Of a stretch of DNA of 14,840 nt, positions 6,176-13,437 are shown piece after piece (position 1 is the first letter of the stretch; the number at the start of each line of letters is the position of its first letter). This DNA comes from Clostridiales bacterium (lineage in GTDB: Bacteria; Bacillota; Clostridia; Christensenellales; CAG-314): NCBI GenBank assembly GCA_003537755.1, contig DPQS01000025.1:1-14840 (forward strand), written 5' to 3'. The position numbers were made by a program, and so were the translations under genes. The notes beneath the pieces are model-generated. The model made no database searches, was not told where the DNA came from, and saw only the letters and a list, made by a program, of their open reading frames with translations.

Positions 6176-7045
6176 ATGTACAACATTACCTGCGAATCGA
6201 CAGTAGACCTTCCCGAATCCTACCTTTTGCAACGCAACTGCAAGGCGTTGCACTACTCCTACTTTTTGGGGATGACGGAATGCGTTGACCACATGAACAA
6301 CACGCCCGAAGTGCTGGCGCAATTTTACAAAGACCTTGAAGAGTTTAAGCCGACGACTTCGCAACTTTCCGCCGAAGCGTACAAGACGTTTTTTGCCGAA
6401 AACCTTAAGGACGGAGATTTGCTGCACCTTGCTTTCGGCAGCGGAATGAGCAACAGCGTAAACAACGCCTTTATCGCCGCCGAAGAGATAAACAAAACAA
6501 GCGCGCACAAAGTGACCGTAATCGACACAACCTGCAGTTGCATAGGTTACGGACTGTTTGTGGACACGGCTCTGGATATGCGCGACAAGGGCGCGACTCT
6601 GCAGGAAATCGCAACATGGGCGGAAGCCAACAAATTTAACGTGCATCACCAGTTTTTCACCACGACGCTGAGTTACTTCCGTCGCAGCGGACGCGTATCG
6701 TGGGCGGCGGCGTTTGTAGGAACACTGCTTCGCATGTGTCCGATAATGCACCTCAACCGCAGTGGCAAGATAGTTGCCTACAGCAAGGCGATGAGCGTAA
6801 GCAAAGCCATGCAAAAAACTTTGGACGAGATTGCCGCGCACATTCAAAACGGCAGCGATTACGACGGAAAATTGTGGATTTCTCACTCGAACTGCATCGA
6901 AACAGCGGAAAAAGTAAAGGAAAAACTTGCCGAAGCATACCCAAAAGCAGACATAAGACTTTTCGACATAGGTCCCATCATTGCCTGCCACTGCGGTCCC
7001 GGGACAGTTGCCATTTTCTTCTGGGGTGATACGCGTGTCGAATGA
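6176..7045 (+). CDS. DegV family fatty-acid-binding protein (FakB-like)
   Basis: This is a 289-aa cytosolic protein of the DegV fold. Characterised members (FakB) hold a fatty acid for phosphorylation by FakA. Family marks: the opening ESTVDLP at 7-13, TTSQLS at 60-65 (the TSQPS motif), FGSGMSNS near 87-94, RRSGRVS near 169-175 (the GR motif before the helical insert), CPIMHLNRSGKIV near 188-200, and GPIIACHCGPGT at 266-277, whose His and Gly contact the lipid carboxylate in known structures. The start is set by AAGGAG 11 nt upstream. The last codons overlap the next gene by 11 bp, so the two are probably co-translated. No fakA-type kinase gene is nearby, so which kinase or lipid it serves is open. 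The alternative is an orphan lipid carrier. Confidence 0.92.
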   Translation: MYNITCESTVDLPESYLLQRNCKALHYSYFLGMTECVDHMNNTPEVLAQFYKDLEEFKPTTSQLSAEAYKTFFAENLKDGDLLHLAFGSGMSNSVNNAFIAAEEINKTSAHKVTVIDTTCSCIGYGLFVDTALDMRDKGATLQEIATWAEANKFNVHHQFFTTTLSYFRRSGRVSWAAAFVGTLLRMCPIMHLNRSGKIVAYSKAMSVSKAMQKTLDEIAAHIQNGSDYDGKLWISHSNCIETAEKVKEKLAEAYPKADIRLFDIGPIIACHCGPGTVAIFFWGDTRVE

Positions 7046-7616
7046 GCAAAGCAAATTTGCCATGATCGTGCGCGTGGCTTCGCTTGCCCCGTTTGTTGCG
7101 CTTGTCGCAGTGCTGCTGATGTATTTTTGCGCCGTCGACGTAGTGACAGACCCGTGGCAGATTGCCATGGTCGCGGCGTGTCTTACGATAATGCCTGTAC
7201 TTGCCTACCCCGTGCAAATGATTGTGCCGAAACTCAGGGCAAAAGGGCGCGACGGACAACGAACGCTGGCAATTATTTTCAGTTGCGTTGGCTACGTCGT
7301 GCTGACAGTGCTGGCGTTTACGGTGGGGTTCAGCCCGAAGTTGCAGGTTTTTGCACTGACGTACCTTTTCAGCGGAGTTGTTTTGCTTTTGTGCAGGTTG
7401 TTCGGGTTGCGTCCGAGCGGACATTGCTGCGGCGTTGCGGGACCCATTGCGTACCTTGCGGTGTTTGTAAATCCCTACTTTGCCTTTGCCGCGTTGCTGC
7501 TTGTACCGGTAATGTGGTCGTGCGTTGCGCTTAAACGGCACACCGCTTTGCAATGCGTGGTCGGTTGCCTTGTGCCTGCCATTTCAATGCTTGTCGCCGC
7601 ACTTATAATAATGTAG
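7035..7616 (+). CDS. PAP2-superfamily-like membrane phosphatase
   Basis: The protein is 193 aa, mostly hydrophobic, with about five or six membrane segments. Two PAP2 (phosphatidic acid phosphatase type 2) signatures are visible: RPSGHCCG near 126-133 (motif 2, with the catalytic-type His) and KRHTALQCVVG near 167-177 (a motif-3-like R-H-T-x-x-Q). The classical motif 1 KxxxxxxRP is not clear, so this is a divergent, C-terminal-half type. The start GTG at 7035 is preferred because GGGGTG stands 5 nt upstream and it gives the short overlap with degV. An earlier in-frame ATG at 6981 lies deep inside degV. Together with the DegV lipid carrier it suggests a small lipid-handling operon; this is inference. 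The substrate is unknown. Confidence 0.72.
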   Translation: MSNEQSKFAMIVRVASLAPFVALVAVLLMYFCAVDVVTDPWQIAMVAACLTIMPVLAYPVQMIVPKLRAKGRDGQRTLAIIFSCVGYVVLTVLAFTVGFSPKLQVFALTYLFSGVVLLLCRLFGLRPSGHCCGVAGPIAYLAVFVNPYFAFAALLLVPVMWSCVALKRHTALQCVVGCLVPAISMLVAALIIM

Positions 7617-7660
7617 CGCAACAAAAACTGTTCTATTTTACACCTCTCCTCTCCCTCTGT

Positions 7661-7707
7661 AAAGACAGCCTCGTCGGCAGTAATGCACGACGAGGCTGTC
7701 TTTTTTT
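7661..7707 (+). terminator. Strong Rho-independent terminator of the degV operon
   Basis: A perfect 16-bp stem (7661-7676 with 7688-7703) with an 11-nt loop ends in seven T (7701-7707). It lies 44 nt after the stop of the PAP2-like gene. Confidence 0.93.
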
Positions 7708-7850
7708 CATAAAAGAATTTTACAATATTTTAATTGCCACAGAACAACAAAAAATCGATACGTACTAAAAATTTCATTACGTTTTTTCGTCGCGCCGAAA
7801 GCAATTGAAAGCATTACTTGAAGCGACGGCAAGCGTACAATTTATCTCTG

Positions 7851-8507
7851 TCAGTCCTCGAATTGCTGCAACACCACAACCTGAGTGGTTGCATTCTCGG
7901 GGGCGTCCTCAAGGCGCAACGTATCCGCGCCGTTGTCGGCAACCGTCCAGCCGCGAGCCGTCGCTTCGGCAATAAATTTGTCAAGTTCGCCAATGGTAAA
8001 CTTGTGTGCGCTTGTCATGTAGTGCATGGGCACGATTATCTTCGGATTTATCGCCGCAGCCAGTTCCGCCGCAGCCTTGGCGTCCACAGTGTACACGCCG
8101 CCGACGGGCAACATAATCACGTCGAAGCCGCGCAACGCCTTGACTACGTGCGGATCGACAAAACCGATGTCCCCCAGGTGCGCAACCTTTATGCCGTCAA
8201 CGACAAAGGTAAACACGATGTCCGCGCCGCGCTTTGCGCCCTTTTCCTCGTCGTGCCACGTTTCGATTGTGTCAATGGCAATGTCGTCGCAGGCGCAGGT
8301 CACCTTGCAGTCCAACAGGGCGTAACTGCCCACGATGTTTGTCGTGCAATCGTGGTCGGCGTGATGATGTGAAACCGTAACCACGTCTGTGCGGGTGCGC
8401 GGCATGGTAAGCCCGACCATATTTTCGTCGTACGGGTCGCAGACGATTGTCGTACCCGTGTCGCTGATAAGCCTGAAACAACTGTGTCCGAAGTACTGTA
8501 AACGCAT
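7851..8507 (-). CDS. MBL-fold metal-dependent hydrolase (UlaG-like)
   Basis: The protein is 218 aa, of the metallo-beta-lactamase fold in the small Lactamase_B_3/UPF0173 type. Metal ligands visible: SHHHADH at 46-52 (HxHxDH: His47, His49, Asp51, His52), His110 in VAHLGD with Asp113, and His162 in PMHY. The N-terminus MRLQYFGHSCFRL is characteristic of this group. Family members include L-ascorbate-6-phosphate lactonase and many uncharacterised hydrolases; the substrate cannot be told here, since no ascorbate genes are present. GGAGGT stands 6 nt before the ATG. The gene is monocistronic with its own strong promoter at 8581-8609. No clear terminator was found in 7768-7850. Confidence 0.9.
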   Translation of the reverse strand: MRLQYFGHSCFRLISDTGTTIVCDPYDENMVGLTMPRTRTDVVTVSHHHADHDCTTNIVGSYALLDCKVTCACDDIAIDTIETWHDEEKGAKRGADIVFTFVVDGIKVAHLGDIGFVDPHVVKALRGFDVIMLPVGGVYTVDAKAAAELAAAINPKIIVPMHYMTSAHKFTIGELDKFIAEATARGWTVADNGADTLRLEDAPENATTQVVVLQQFED

Positions 8508-8580
8508 GTAGTTACCTCCGTTTTAAGTTACGTCCGCCGCGCCGCAAACAGCCGCGCAATCAAACCTTTCCGTCGCTTAC

Positions 8581-8609
8581 ATTGTACGCCTTTGCCTCGC
8601 CGTTGTCAA
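8581..8609 (-). promoter_or_regulatory. Promoter of the MBL-fold hydrolase gene
   Basis: The -35 box TTGACA (8609-8604), a 17-nt spacer and the -10 box TACAAT (8586-8581) are nearly consensus. They predict a leader of about 65 nt; no riboswitch was recognised in it. Confidence 0.85.
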
Positions 8610-8625
8610 CCTACTGCACCGCCGC

Positions 8626-8667
8626 GACAAAACAAAAGCAGGCGAAACACAAACCGCACCTGCTTTT
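8626..8667 (-). terminator. Terminator, orphaned behind a gene stump
   Basis: A 9-bp stem (8634-8642 with 8659-8667) is followed on the minus strand by TTTTGTTTTG. The other strand is also T-rich after the stem, so it may work both ways. On the minus strand the only thing upstream is the 33-codon stump at 8682-8783. Confidence 0.7.
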
Positions 8668-8681
8668 CTTTATTAAACTTT

Positions 8682-8783
8682 TTATTTCGTTTTGGTCGTA
8701 ATGTTTTTGTAATACTCAACCAAAAGACCGATTCCTTCTTCGTCAACAATGCCTTTTCCGATTGCCACTTTCAGGTTGGATTT
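8682..8783 (-). pseudogene. C-terminal stump of an unknown gene
   Basis: Thirty-three codons are open to a TAA and followed by a terminator. The peptide contains NLKVAIGKGIVDEEGIG and then LLVEYYKNITTKTK, which reads like the end of a real protein. Directly upstream the frame holds TAG and TGA, and there is no start with an SD. I do not recognise the family. It is most likely the tail of a gene whose front was deleted when the region holding the DUF1003 promoter was joined to it. Confidence 0.5.
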
Positions 8784-8807
8784 CTACATTCACAAGTTCA
8801 GCAGAGG

Positions 8808-8836
8808 TTGAAAAAAGCCGAAATTTATGCTAAAAT
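8808..8836 (+). promoter_or_regulatory. Promoter of the DUF1003 gene
   Basis: The -35 box TTGAAA (8808-8813), a 17-nt spacer and the -10 box TAAAAT (8831-8836) are seen, with TGC in front of the -10 box (extended -10). Predicted leader about 40 nt. Confidence 0.8.
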
Positions 8837-8883
8837 ATAAAAAACATGTTTCCGAGGTTCCAAAGCAAGGGAGGAATATCTAT

Positions 8884-9393
8884 ATGAAAGAAAACAGAAA
8901 ATTGTTAAAAGATGTGCTCGACGATATTCGTCAGGATATGAGCGATGAAGAAGTGCTTAATCTGCTTGCAAACCGCAAGATTTCGGTACGCCCCGAAAGC
9001 GAGGGAAAATACACTTTGGGGCAACGAGCCGCAGACGCTATCGCAAGATTTGCAGGCAGTTGGGCGTTTATTTTTTCGTTTACAGGAGTTCTTGTCTTGT
9101 GGATGGTTGTCAATATCCTAATGGCTGCCAACGCGTTCGATCCGTACCCGTTTATACTGCTCAATCTGGTGTTGTCTTGCGTAGCGGCGATTCAGGCACC
9201 ACTCATTATGATGAGTCAAAACCGTCAGGAAGAAAAAGATCGCAGGAGAGCCGAAAACGATTACAAGGTCAATCTGAAAACCGAAATTATGATTGAGGCT
9301 TTGTACGATAAGGTTAATGCCATCCTCGCCAAACAGTCCGCACTTGAAAAACGTCTGCAGGCAGACGACGACAGCAATATCGAAAAACAATAA
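8884..9393 (+). CDS. DUF1003 family membrane protein
   Basis: The protein is 169 aa. A soluble, charged N-terminus is followed by the DUF1003 core: TLGQRAADAIARFAGSWAF leading into a first membrane helix (about 54-78), then FDPYPFILLNLVLSC in a second (about 82-108), then the conserved SQNRQEEKDRRRAENDY and NLKTEIMI, and a charged tail likely to form a coiled coil. Family members sit in the inner membrane; their function is not established. The start is the ATG at 8884, with AGGGAGG about 10 nt upstream; an earlier ATG at 8827 lies in the promoter. The stretch 9394-9506 after it is AT-rich and holds no recognisable terminator. Confidence 0.88.
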   Translation: MKENRKLLKDVLDDIRQDMSDEEVLNLLANRKISVRPESEGKYTLGQRAADAIARFAGSWAFIFSFTGVLVLWMVVNILMAANAFDPYPFILLNLVLSCVAAIQAPLIMMSQNRQEEKDRRRAENDYKVNLKTEIMIEALYDKVNAILAKQSALEKRLQADDDSNIEKQ

Positions 9394-9506
9394 CTATTTC
9401 GGCTTATATATACCGATTTTACATATAAATTACAAATAAATTACAAAAGTCAGGTGGCACATAATAAAAGAAATATTAAAATAAAAGAAAATGCGGAGGT
9501 GTCAAT

Positions 9507-9628
9507 ATGAAATATAAAACGGTCGTATTAAAATATAACCCGCGCGCAAAAAAATGGCGGAAGAAATAGAAAAAGCGGCAAACGAATATGCCGAAAAAGG
9601 TTGGACGCTCAAAACGTTTTCCGTTACT
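9507..9628 (+). pseudogene. DUF4177-like small protein gene, frameshifted at an A7 run
   Basis: GGAGGTG stands 7 nt before an ATG that opens MKYKTVVLKYNPRAKK and stops after 20 codons (TAG at 9567). One base back, at the A7 run 9548-9554, the other frame continues MAEEIEKAANEYAEKGWTLK, then TFSVT, which matches the pattern of DUF4177 proteins (short, ending with a GW motif and a final strand). The usual last residues are then missing and the sequence becomes a pyrimidine-rich stretch running into the antisense of the lipoprotein gene. It is most simply a decayed gene. A -1 slip on A7 or an assembly error would restore the first joint but not the missing end. Confidence 0.6.
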
Positions 9629-9670
9629 CTTTCCTCTCTTTTATATTTTCTTCATATTTACCCCCTACAA

Positions 9671-10342
9671 TTACAGTCTAATCTCCGGTCTGAATGCCAA
9701 GTCAAACGTTGCCTGAAGCGTCGAGATACTTCCGTTTTCGATTTCAAAAGTATCACCACTAATCAGATTTACAAACTTACCGTTTTCCTTTACGGCACAG
9801 ACGTATTCGTCTCTTTTTTCTGTTTCAATGATATATTTTCGGTTGTCGATGTTACCTGTTACATAGTACGGACTCTTTTTATAAACGATTTTTTCTCCGT
9901 TTTCGTCCAAAATCCAGTCCCGTCCAATATTCGGGTCATTAGAAGATGTTTCTCCGCTCGGCTTGTATGGCGACCACTCGTTTACACCATCATATTGATA
10001 CATTATGTCAAAACGGATCAACCAATGCAAGAAATCCGGATCGTCAACAAGTTTTACAAATTCAAAATAAAACGGTTCCAACTCAATCAGAAAAAACACC
10101 AGATTTTCGTTTTCGTCATACAATGGATAAACTTCAAAACTGTCAAAATACTTACCCGGGGCATATGACCAGTGACTGAATTCTTTTTCCAATCTCTCTG
10201 AAATACGTTGTTTGTGTTGTTCTTCGGTGTAGTCACCGGTTCTTAATGAACATCCGGTCATAAACAATGCCGAAAAAAGAATTATTGCAAACAACAGCAT
10301 TCCGAGAAAGGCTGTCAGCGGTTTTTGTGTTTTTCGTTCCAA
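9671..10342 (-). CDS. Predicted lipoprotein of unknown function
   Basis: The protein is 223 aa. A positively charged start (ERKTQK) is followed by a hydrophobic signal helix and the lipobox-like FMTGC at about residues 27-31, so the mature protein should be lipid-anchored on the outside of the membrane. The mature part is acidic and aromatic-rich (for example ELEPFYFEFVKLVDDPDFLHW) and I recognise no domain. The start is TTG at 10342: GGAGG ends 8 nt before it. A GTG at 10351 overlaps that SD and cannot use it. A TATAAT lies upstream near 10372 on this strand, but no good -35 box matches it. The gene is clearly more AT-rich than the cysK/leuS block and converges with the broken DUF4177 gene. 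No terminator seen. Confidence 0.75.
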   Translation of the reverse strand: MERKTQKPLTAFLGMLLFAIILFSALFMTGCSLRTGDYTEEQHKQRISERLEKEFSHWSYAPGKYFDSFEVYPLYDENENLVFFLIELEPFYFEFVKLVDDPDFLHWLIRFDIMYQYDGVNEWSPYKPSGETSSNDPNIGRDWILDENGEKIVYKKSPYYVTGNIDNRKYIIETEKRDEYVCAVKENGKFVNLISGDTFEIENGSISTLQATFDLAFRPEIRL

Positions 10343-10411
10343 AACAGTCACCTCCTAAAATATTTTACTAAATTATATGTAATTACTACGCTTGCAAAAT
10401 TCGTTTCAAAT

Positions 10412-10449
10412 AAAAAAAACAGCAAAAGCAGATACCAAAACTTTTGCCG
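10412..10449 (-). terminator. Rho-independent terminator behind a gene stump
   Basis: A 9-bp stem (10449-10441 with 10428-10420, one G-U pair) with a 12-nt loop is followed on the minus strand by TTTTTTTT (10419-10412). It lies 2 nt beyond the stop of the 18-codon stump and upstream of the lipoprotein gene. Confidence 0.82.
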
Positions 10450-10451
10450 TT

Positions 10452-10508
10452 CTATCGCTTAAAACCCATCGGTCTGCCCTCCTGCAAAATAAATTGTTCA
10501 AAATCCTC
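10452..10508 (-). pseudogene. C-terminal stump (18 codons) of an unknown gene
   Basis: The frame EDFEQFILQEGRPMGFKR ends in TAG and runs straight into a good terminator; a TGA lies immediately upstream. Such a tail-plus-terminator arrangement is what a large 5' deletion would leave. The peptide is too short to assign to a family. An alternative reading, a 5-codon ORF (MGFKR) behind the AGGAGG at about 10480, seems less likely. The rest of 10509-10620 shows no gene. Confidence 0.4.
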
Positions 10509-10638
10509 TCATAATATTTACAACAATATGATGACACACAAAAATATGTTTGTCAATAGTCAGTTTTTCAGCCTGAACAGGTTTTTTTGAACGCAAAATC
10601 CCGTTACGGCTTCGCCATTGCCTTTATGTGCAAAACAG

Positions 10639-10667
10639 TGGATTTTTTTTCCAAAAAATGATATAAT
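10639..10667 (+). promoter_or_regulatory. Promoter of the dehydrogenase-like gene
   Basis: A perfect -10 box TATAAT (10662-10667) is preceded by TGA (extended -10). The hexamer 17 nt upstream, TGGATT, is weak as a -35 box. Predicted leader about 60 nt. Confidence 0.6.
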
Positions 10668-10735
10668 ATAAAAGTATTTTGTACGTTGTGATGAATTTTC
10701 ACATACGTTGTGCTTTTTGCGTAACGGAGGCAATC

Positions 10736-11749
10736 ATGAAAGCGTGGATTTTGGACGAACCGCAAAAACTTCATCTGGAAGAATTTGAACCGTCAACACT
10801 TACCGACGAGCAAGTGAAGGTTAAGGTTGAGGAAGTAATACTCACCTCGACGGACTTTTGCATGTACAACGGTCAGATTAAGTGCAAAACGCCCATGATA
10901 CCGGGAAGAAACGCCGTAGGCGTGGTAAGCGAAGTGCACGACAAGAACTCGATGTTGCAAAAAATGGACCGCGTAGTAATCGAGTCATACGCCCCCTGCG
11001 AAGTGTGCACCGAATGTCAGAACGGACAATACAGCAAGTGCGCCAACATGCAGGAAATGGGTCGCACCTGCGACGGACTGCTTCGCAACTTCATAGACCT
11101 GCCCTACACACTGCTGCACAAACTGCCCGACAACCTTACCAACGAACGCGCCGTGTACGCAAGTTACGTCGCATTTTGCCTTAACATCATTGACAGCCTG
11201 AACCTTGAAAAAGGTCGCCACATTGCAATTTTCAGCAGCACGCGCACGGGCATAATACTGGCACAACTTGTGGCGTACTACCAGGCAGTGCCCATCTACA
11301 TCAGCGAACGCGAAGATTTGCTTAACCTGGCACGCGAACACGGCATATTCTACTGTTTCAACCCCAACGAAGTGACCATAGAGCGCGAAATAATGATGGT
11401 TACGGGCGGACGCATGTGCAAAGAGTTGGTATTTTTCACCAACAGTGACTTCCGCATGAAGGACGTGTACGACAGCGCGGCACCCAACGCAAACATCTGC
11501 CTGGCAGGATATTCCGGCAAGGAAAGCAAACTGAGCGTAGCGCAGATTTGCCAGAAACACCTGAGCATTTTCGGTGTGTACAACGGCGCAGGCAAGTACT
11601 CGTCGGCGATAAACATGCTGGTTACGGAAACGGTAAAAGTGGACAGTTTTTTGGGCGACGTGCTGAACTTCGACAAACTGGACGAGGAACTGCAGAAATA
11701 TACCCCGGACGAACTTGCGGCAAAATCTTTGCTTGTAAAAATAGACTGA
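10736..11749 (+). CDS. Zinc-alcohol-dehydrogenase-like (MDR) protein lacking catalytic ligands
   Basis: The protein is 337 aa, of medium-chain dehydrogenase/reductase size and layout: an N-terminal GroES-like domain, a structural zinc lobe and a Rossmann-like domain. The four structural zinc cysteines are present (88, 91, 94, 102). The catalytic site is altered: where active members have C-G-T-D this one has T37-S-T-D, and the GHE motif is G57-R58-N59. The glycine-rich NAD(P) loop GxGxxG is replaced by SSTRTG at 167-172. It may therefore be a non-canonical oxidoreductase, a binding protein or a non-enzymatic relative. GGAGG stands 5 nt before the ATG at 10736; upstream in-frame ATGs lie in the leader. 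It stands alone and is closed by a strong terminator. GC content is like cysK and leuS, so it looks resident. Confidence 0.85.
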   Translation: MKAWILDEPQKLHLEEFEPSTLTDEQVKVKVEEVILTSTDFCMYNGQIKCKTPMIPGRNAVGVVSEVHDKNSMLQKMDRVVIESYAPCEVCTECQNGQYSKCANMQEMGRTCDGLLRNFIDLPYTLLHKLPDNLTNERAVYASYVAFCLNIIDSLNLEKGRHIAIFSSTRTGIILAQLVAYYQAVPIYISEREDLLNLAREHGIFYCFNPNEVTIEREIMMVTGGRMCKELVFFTNSDFRMKDVYDSAAPNANICLAGYSGKESKLSVAQICQKHLSIFGVYNGAGKYSSAINMLVTETVKVDSFLGDVLNFDKLDEELQKYTPDELAAKSLLVKID

Positions 11750-11755
11750 CTCAAC

Positions 11756-11793
11756 GCGACATCGGCCAACCACCGCCGATGTCGCTTTTTTTT
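11756..11793 (+). terminator. Rho-independent terminator of the dehydrogenase-like gene
   Basis: A perfect 11-bp stem (11756-11766 with 11775-11785) with an 8-nt loop and eight T (11786-11793), 6 nt after the stop codon. Confidence 0.95.
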
Positions 11794-11798
11794 AGATA

Positions 11799-11880
11799 GC
11801 GAAGGCTTTTTGATGTCAACTACATTTATACAAAAGGCGTTTATATGGTAGCCTTCCGGGGGAGCGTTAGTAACGTAAAT
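11799..11880 (+). repeat. R2 repeat, copy d (5' extension and box, no hairpin)
   Basis: GCGAAGGCTTTTTGATG, then TTTATACAAAAGGCGTTTATA and GGTAGCCTTCCGGGGGA (11847-11863), match the copy at 1741-1811. The covarying hairpin is missing and the sequence ends close to the stop codon of the serine hydrolase gene. Confidence 0.6.
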
Positions 11881-11886
11881 CGAATC

Positions 11887-13431
11887 TTATAAATCAAACT
11901 GTTCCGTCAAAAGTTTTGCTCCGATTACCGTCATTGAAATTTTATCATTTGCGTTCAAATTGCTTAAAATTACAACACCACGCTGTCTGTCCTGAGTAAA
12001 CCCTATATAACTGTTGAAATCGGTAGTTGCGCCGTTATGCCAAATAATATCGTTTTTATTGTCCAACATCCAAGTCATACCTACGCTGTCCATGCGAATA
12101 TTCATTGCTTCGTAGGCTGCTTGGTTAGCATTTATATCTTTTATTTTGGAATAAGTCATCGGCAAATATGAAATGGTATTATTCATATATAATTGCAAAT
12201 AAATCGCCATACTTTCAATATTTGAAATAATTGAACCTGCCGGAATATAACCGTCGTTTTGTTTCCACTTCCAATACTTATCGAGATTACCGTTTTGTTT
12301 TGCTGCCCGGGTATTTTGCAAATGTAAGTCATTACGGATAAAGTCATTCATAATGTTTGTAAAACTGTCGCTATAAATGCTCTCCAAAACAAGTCCCAAA
12401 ACCGATATGCCGAAATTAGAATATACAAACGGATAATCTTTATTTTCAAGCACAACGTTCTGCACTCTATGCAGAACTTTATCTTTACCTATACCGTAAA
12501 AATCGTTCGTGATATGCGCAAATTTGTTGCCAATCATAGAACTTTCAAAATAATAAGCGGCGTAACCCGATGTATGCGTTAAAAGTCTCTCTATTGTCGG
12601 GTAATATTTATCATTTCCCAAATCAAGATATTTCGCAATACTGTCTGTCAAACTTAGTTTATTTTCATTTATGGCTTTTGCACACAATGCACCGACAAAA
12701 GTTTTACTAATCGAACCGATTTCGTAATCGTAGATGTTTGTTTCTTCGCCGTTTTGGCTGTAAATATGATATGTGATTTCACCGTTTTCAATGAGTGCAA
12801 CACTTATTTTAGTGTTTTTATCTGAACAACAATATTCAATCATATCCGACGATGACATATTTTTAAGTTTGCCGAAATTGCTTTGTTGATAAACAAGCAG
12901 TCCGCCAAATGTGCCAACAAAAGTCAAAGCTACACTCAATAATACCGCTATTACCGAAATAATCGTTTGCTTTTTTATTTTCGGCTCGTCCGTATTTTCC
13001 GCCTTTGCGCTCTTTATTGAAATAAGAATATGCGTTACGGCAAAAATAACGGCAAATACAAATAAAAGAATACTTGCAATAAGTATACTTGATACAATAA
13101 AAACCGATGACGGTATTATGGAAAGCAACAGAGCTTTTGCGATACCGTTTTTATTCCGCAATACACTCCAAGATATACAATACCCCAAAAGTAAAACTGC
13201 ATTGACGGTTATGTAAAATATTTTCCCGAAAGAAAACCAAAAGCCGATATATGTGTACGGAATATTGAATATCATAAAGGCAAAACAGCCATATCTGCCG
13301 ATTTGCTCAAAAATAATAGCCGCCCTGTTATCGTAAACGACCACTTGTTTTTTGTGCTTTACTGCATAAATTATATTAGGTATCATAATGACCGCCATTA
13401 TGGCAAGTCCGTAGTAATTAAACCAATCCAT
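11887..13431 (-). CDS. Membrane-anchored serine hydrolase (beta-lactamase/PBP-like)
   Basis: The protein is 514 aa. Residues 1-183 contain about six hydrophobic helices and a Lys-rich loop (about 140-155). Residues 190-514 form a class C beta-lactamase/DD-peptidase type domain with its three signatures: SISK at 240-243 (SxxK nucleophile motif), YSN at 337-339 (YxN) and HNG at 465-467 (the HxG form of the KTG box). LLTHTSGY near 283-290 is also typical. The catalytic domain should face outside. Relatives include esterases, D-amino-acid peptidases and PBP4*-like proteins; true beta-lactam hydrolysis cannot be claimed. No SD precedes the ATG; the -10 box TATAAT ends 6 nt before it. The gene is strongly AT-rich compared with cysK, leuS or the dehydrogenase, which suggests acquisition. 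Confidence 0.88.
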   Translation of the reverse strand: MDWFNYYGLAIMAVIMIPNIIYAVKHKKQVVVYDNRAAIIFEQIGRYGCFAFMIFNIPYTYIGFWFSFGKIFYITVNAVLLLGYCISWSVLRNKNGIAKALLLSIIPSSVFIVSSILIASILLFVFAVIFAVTHILISIKSAKAENTDEPKIKKQTIISVIAVLLSVALTFVGTFGGLLVYQQSNFGKLKNMSSSDMIEYCCSDKNTKISVALIENGEITYHIYSQNGEETNIYDYEIGSISKTFVGALCAKAINENKLSLTDSIAKYLDLGNDKYYPTIERLLTHTSGYAAYYFESSMIGNKFAHITNDFYGIGKDKVLHRVQNVVLENKDYPFVYSNFGISVLGLVLESIYSDSFTNIMNDFIRNDLHLQNTRAAKQNGNLDKYWKWKQNDGYIPAGSIISNIESMAIYLQLYMNNTISYLPMTYSKIKDINANQAAYEAMNIRMDSVGMTWMLDNKNDIIWHNGATTDFNSYIGFTQDRQRGVVILSNLNANDKISMTVIGAKLLTEQFDL

Positions 13432-13437
13432 ATTGAA

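Noticed and set aside
6167..7168. A 333-codon minus-strand frame across degV
   Set aside because: It is a shadow of degV with low-complexity Val/Phe/His/Arg composition; no promoter or SD on that strand.
9554..10168. A 204-codon + strand frame after the DUF4177 remnant
   Set aside because: Only its first 25 codons look coding (the DUF4177 part). The rest is antisense to the lipoprotein gene, which has a proper SD, signal peptide and lipobox.
10985..11773. A 262-codon minus-strand frame across the dehydrogenase-like gene
   Set aside because: It is an antisense shadow and begins inside the terminator hairpin of the real gene.
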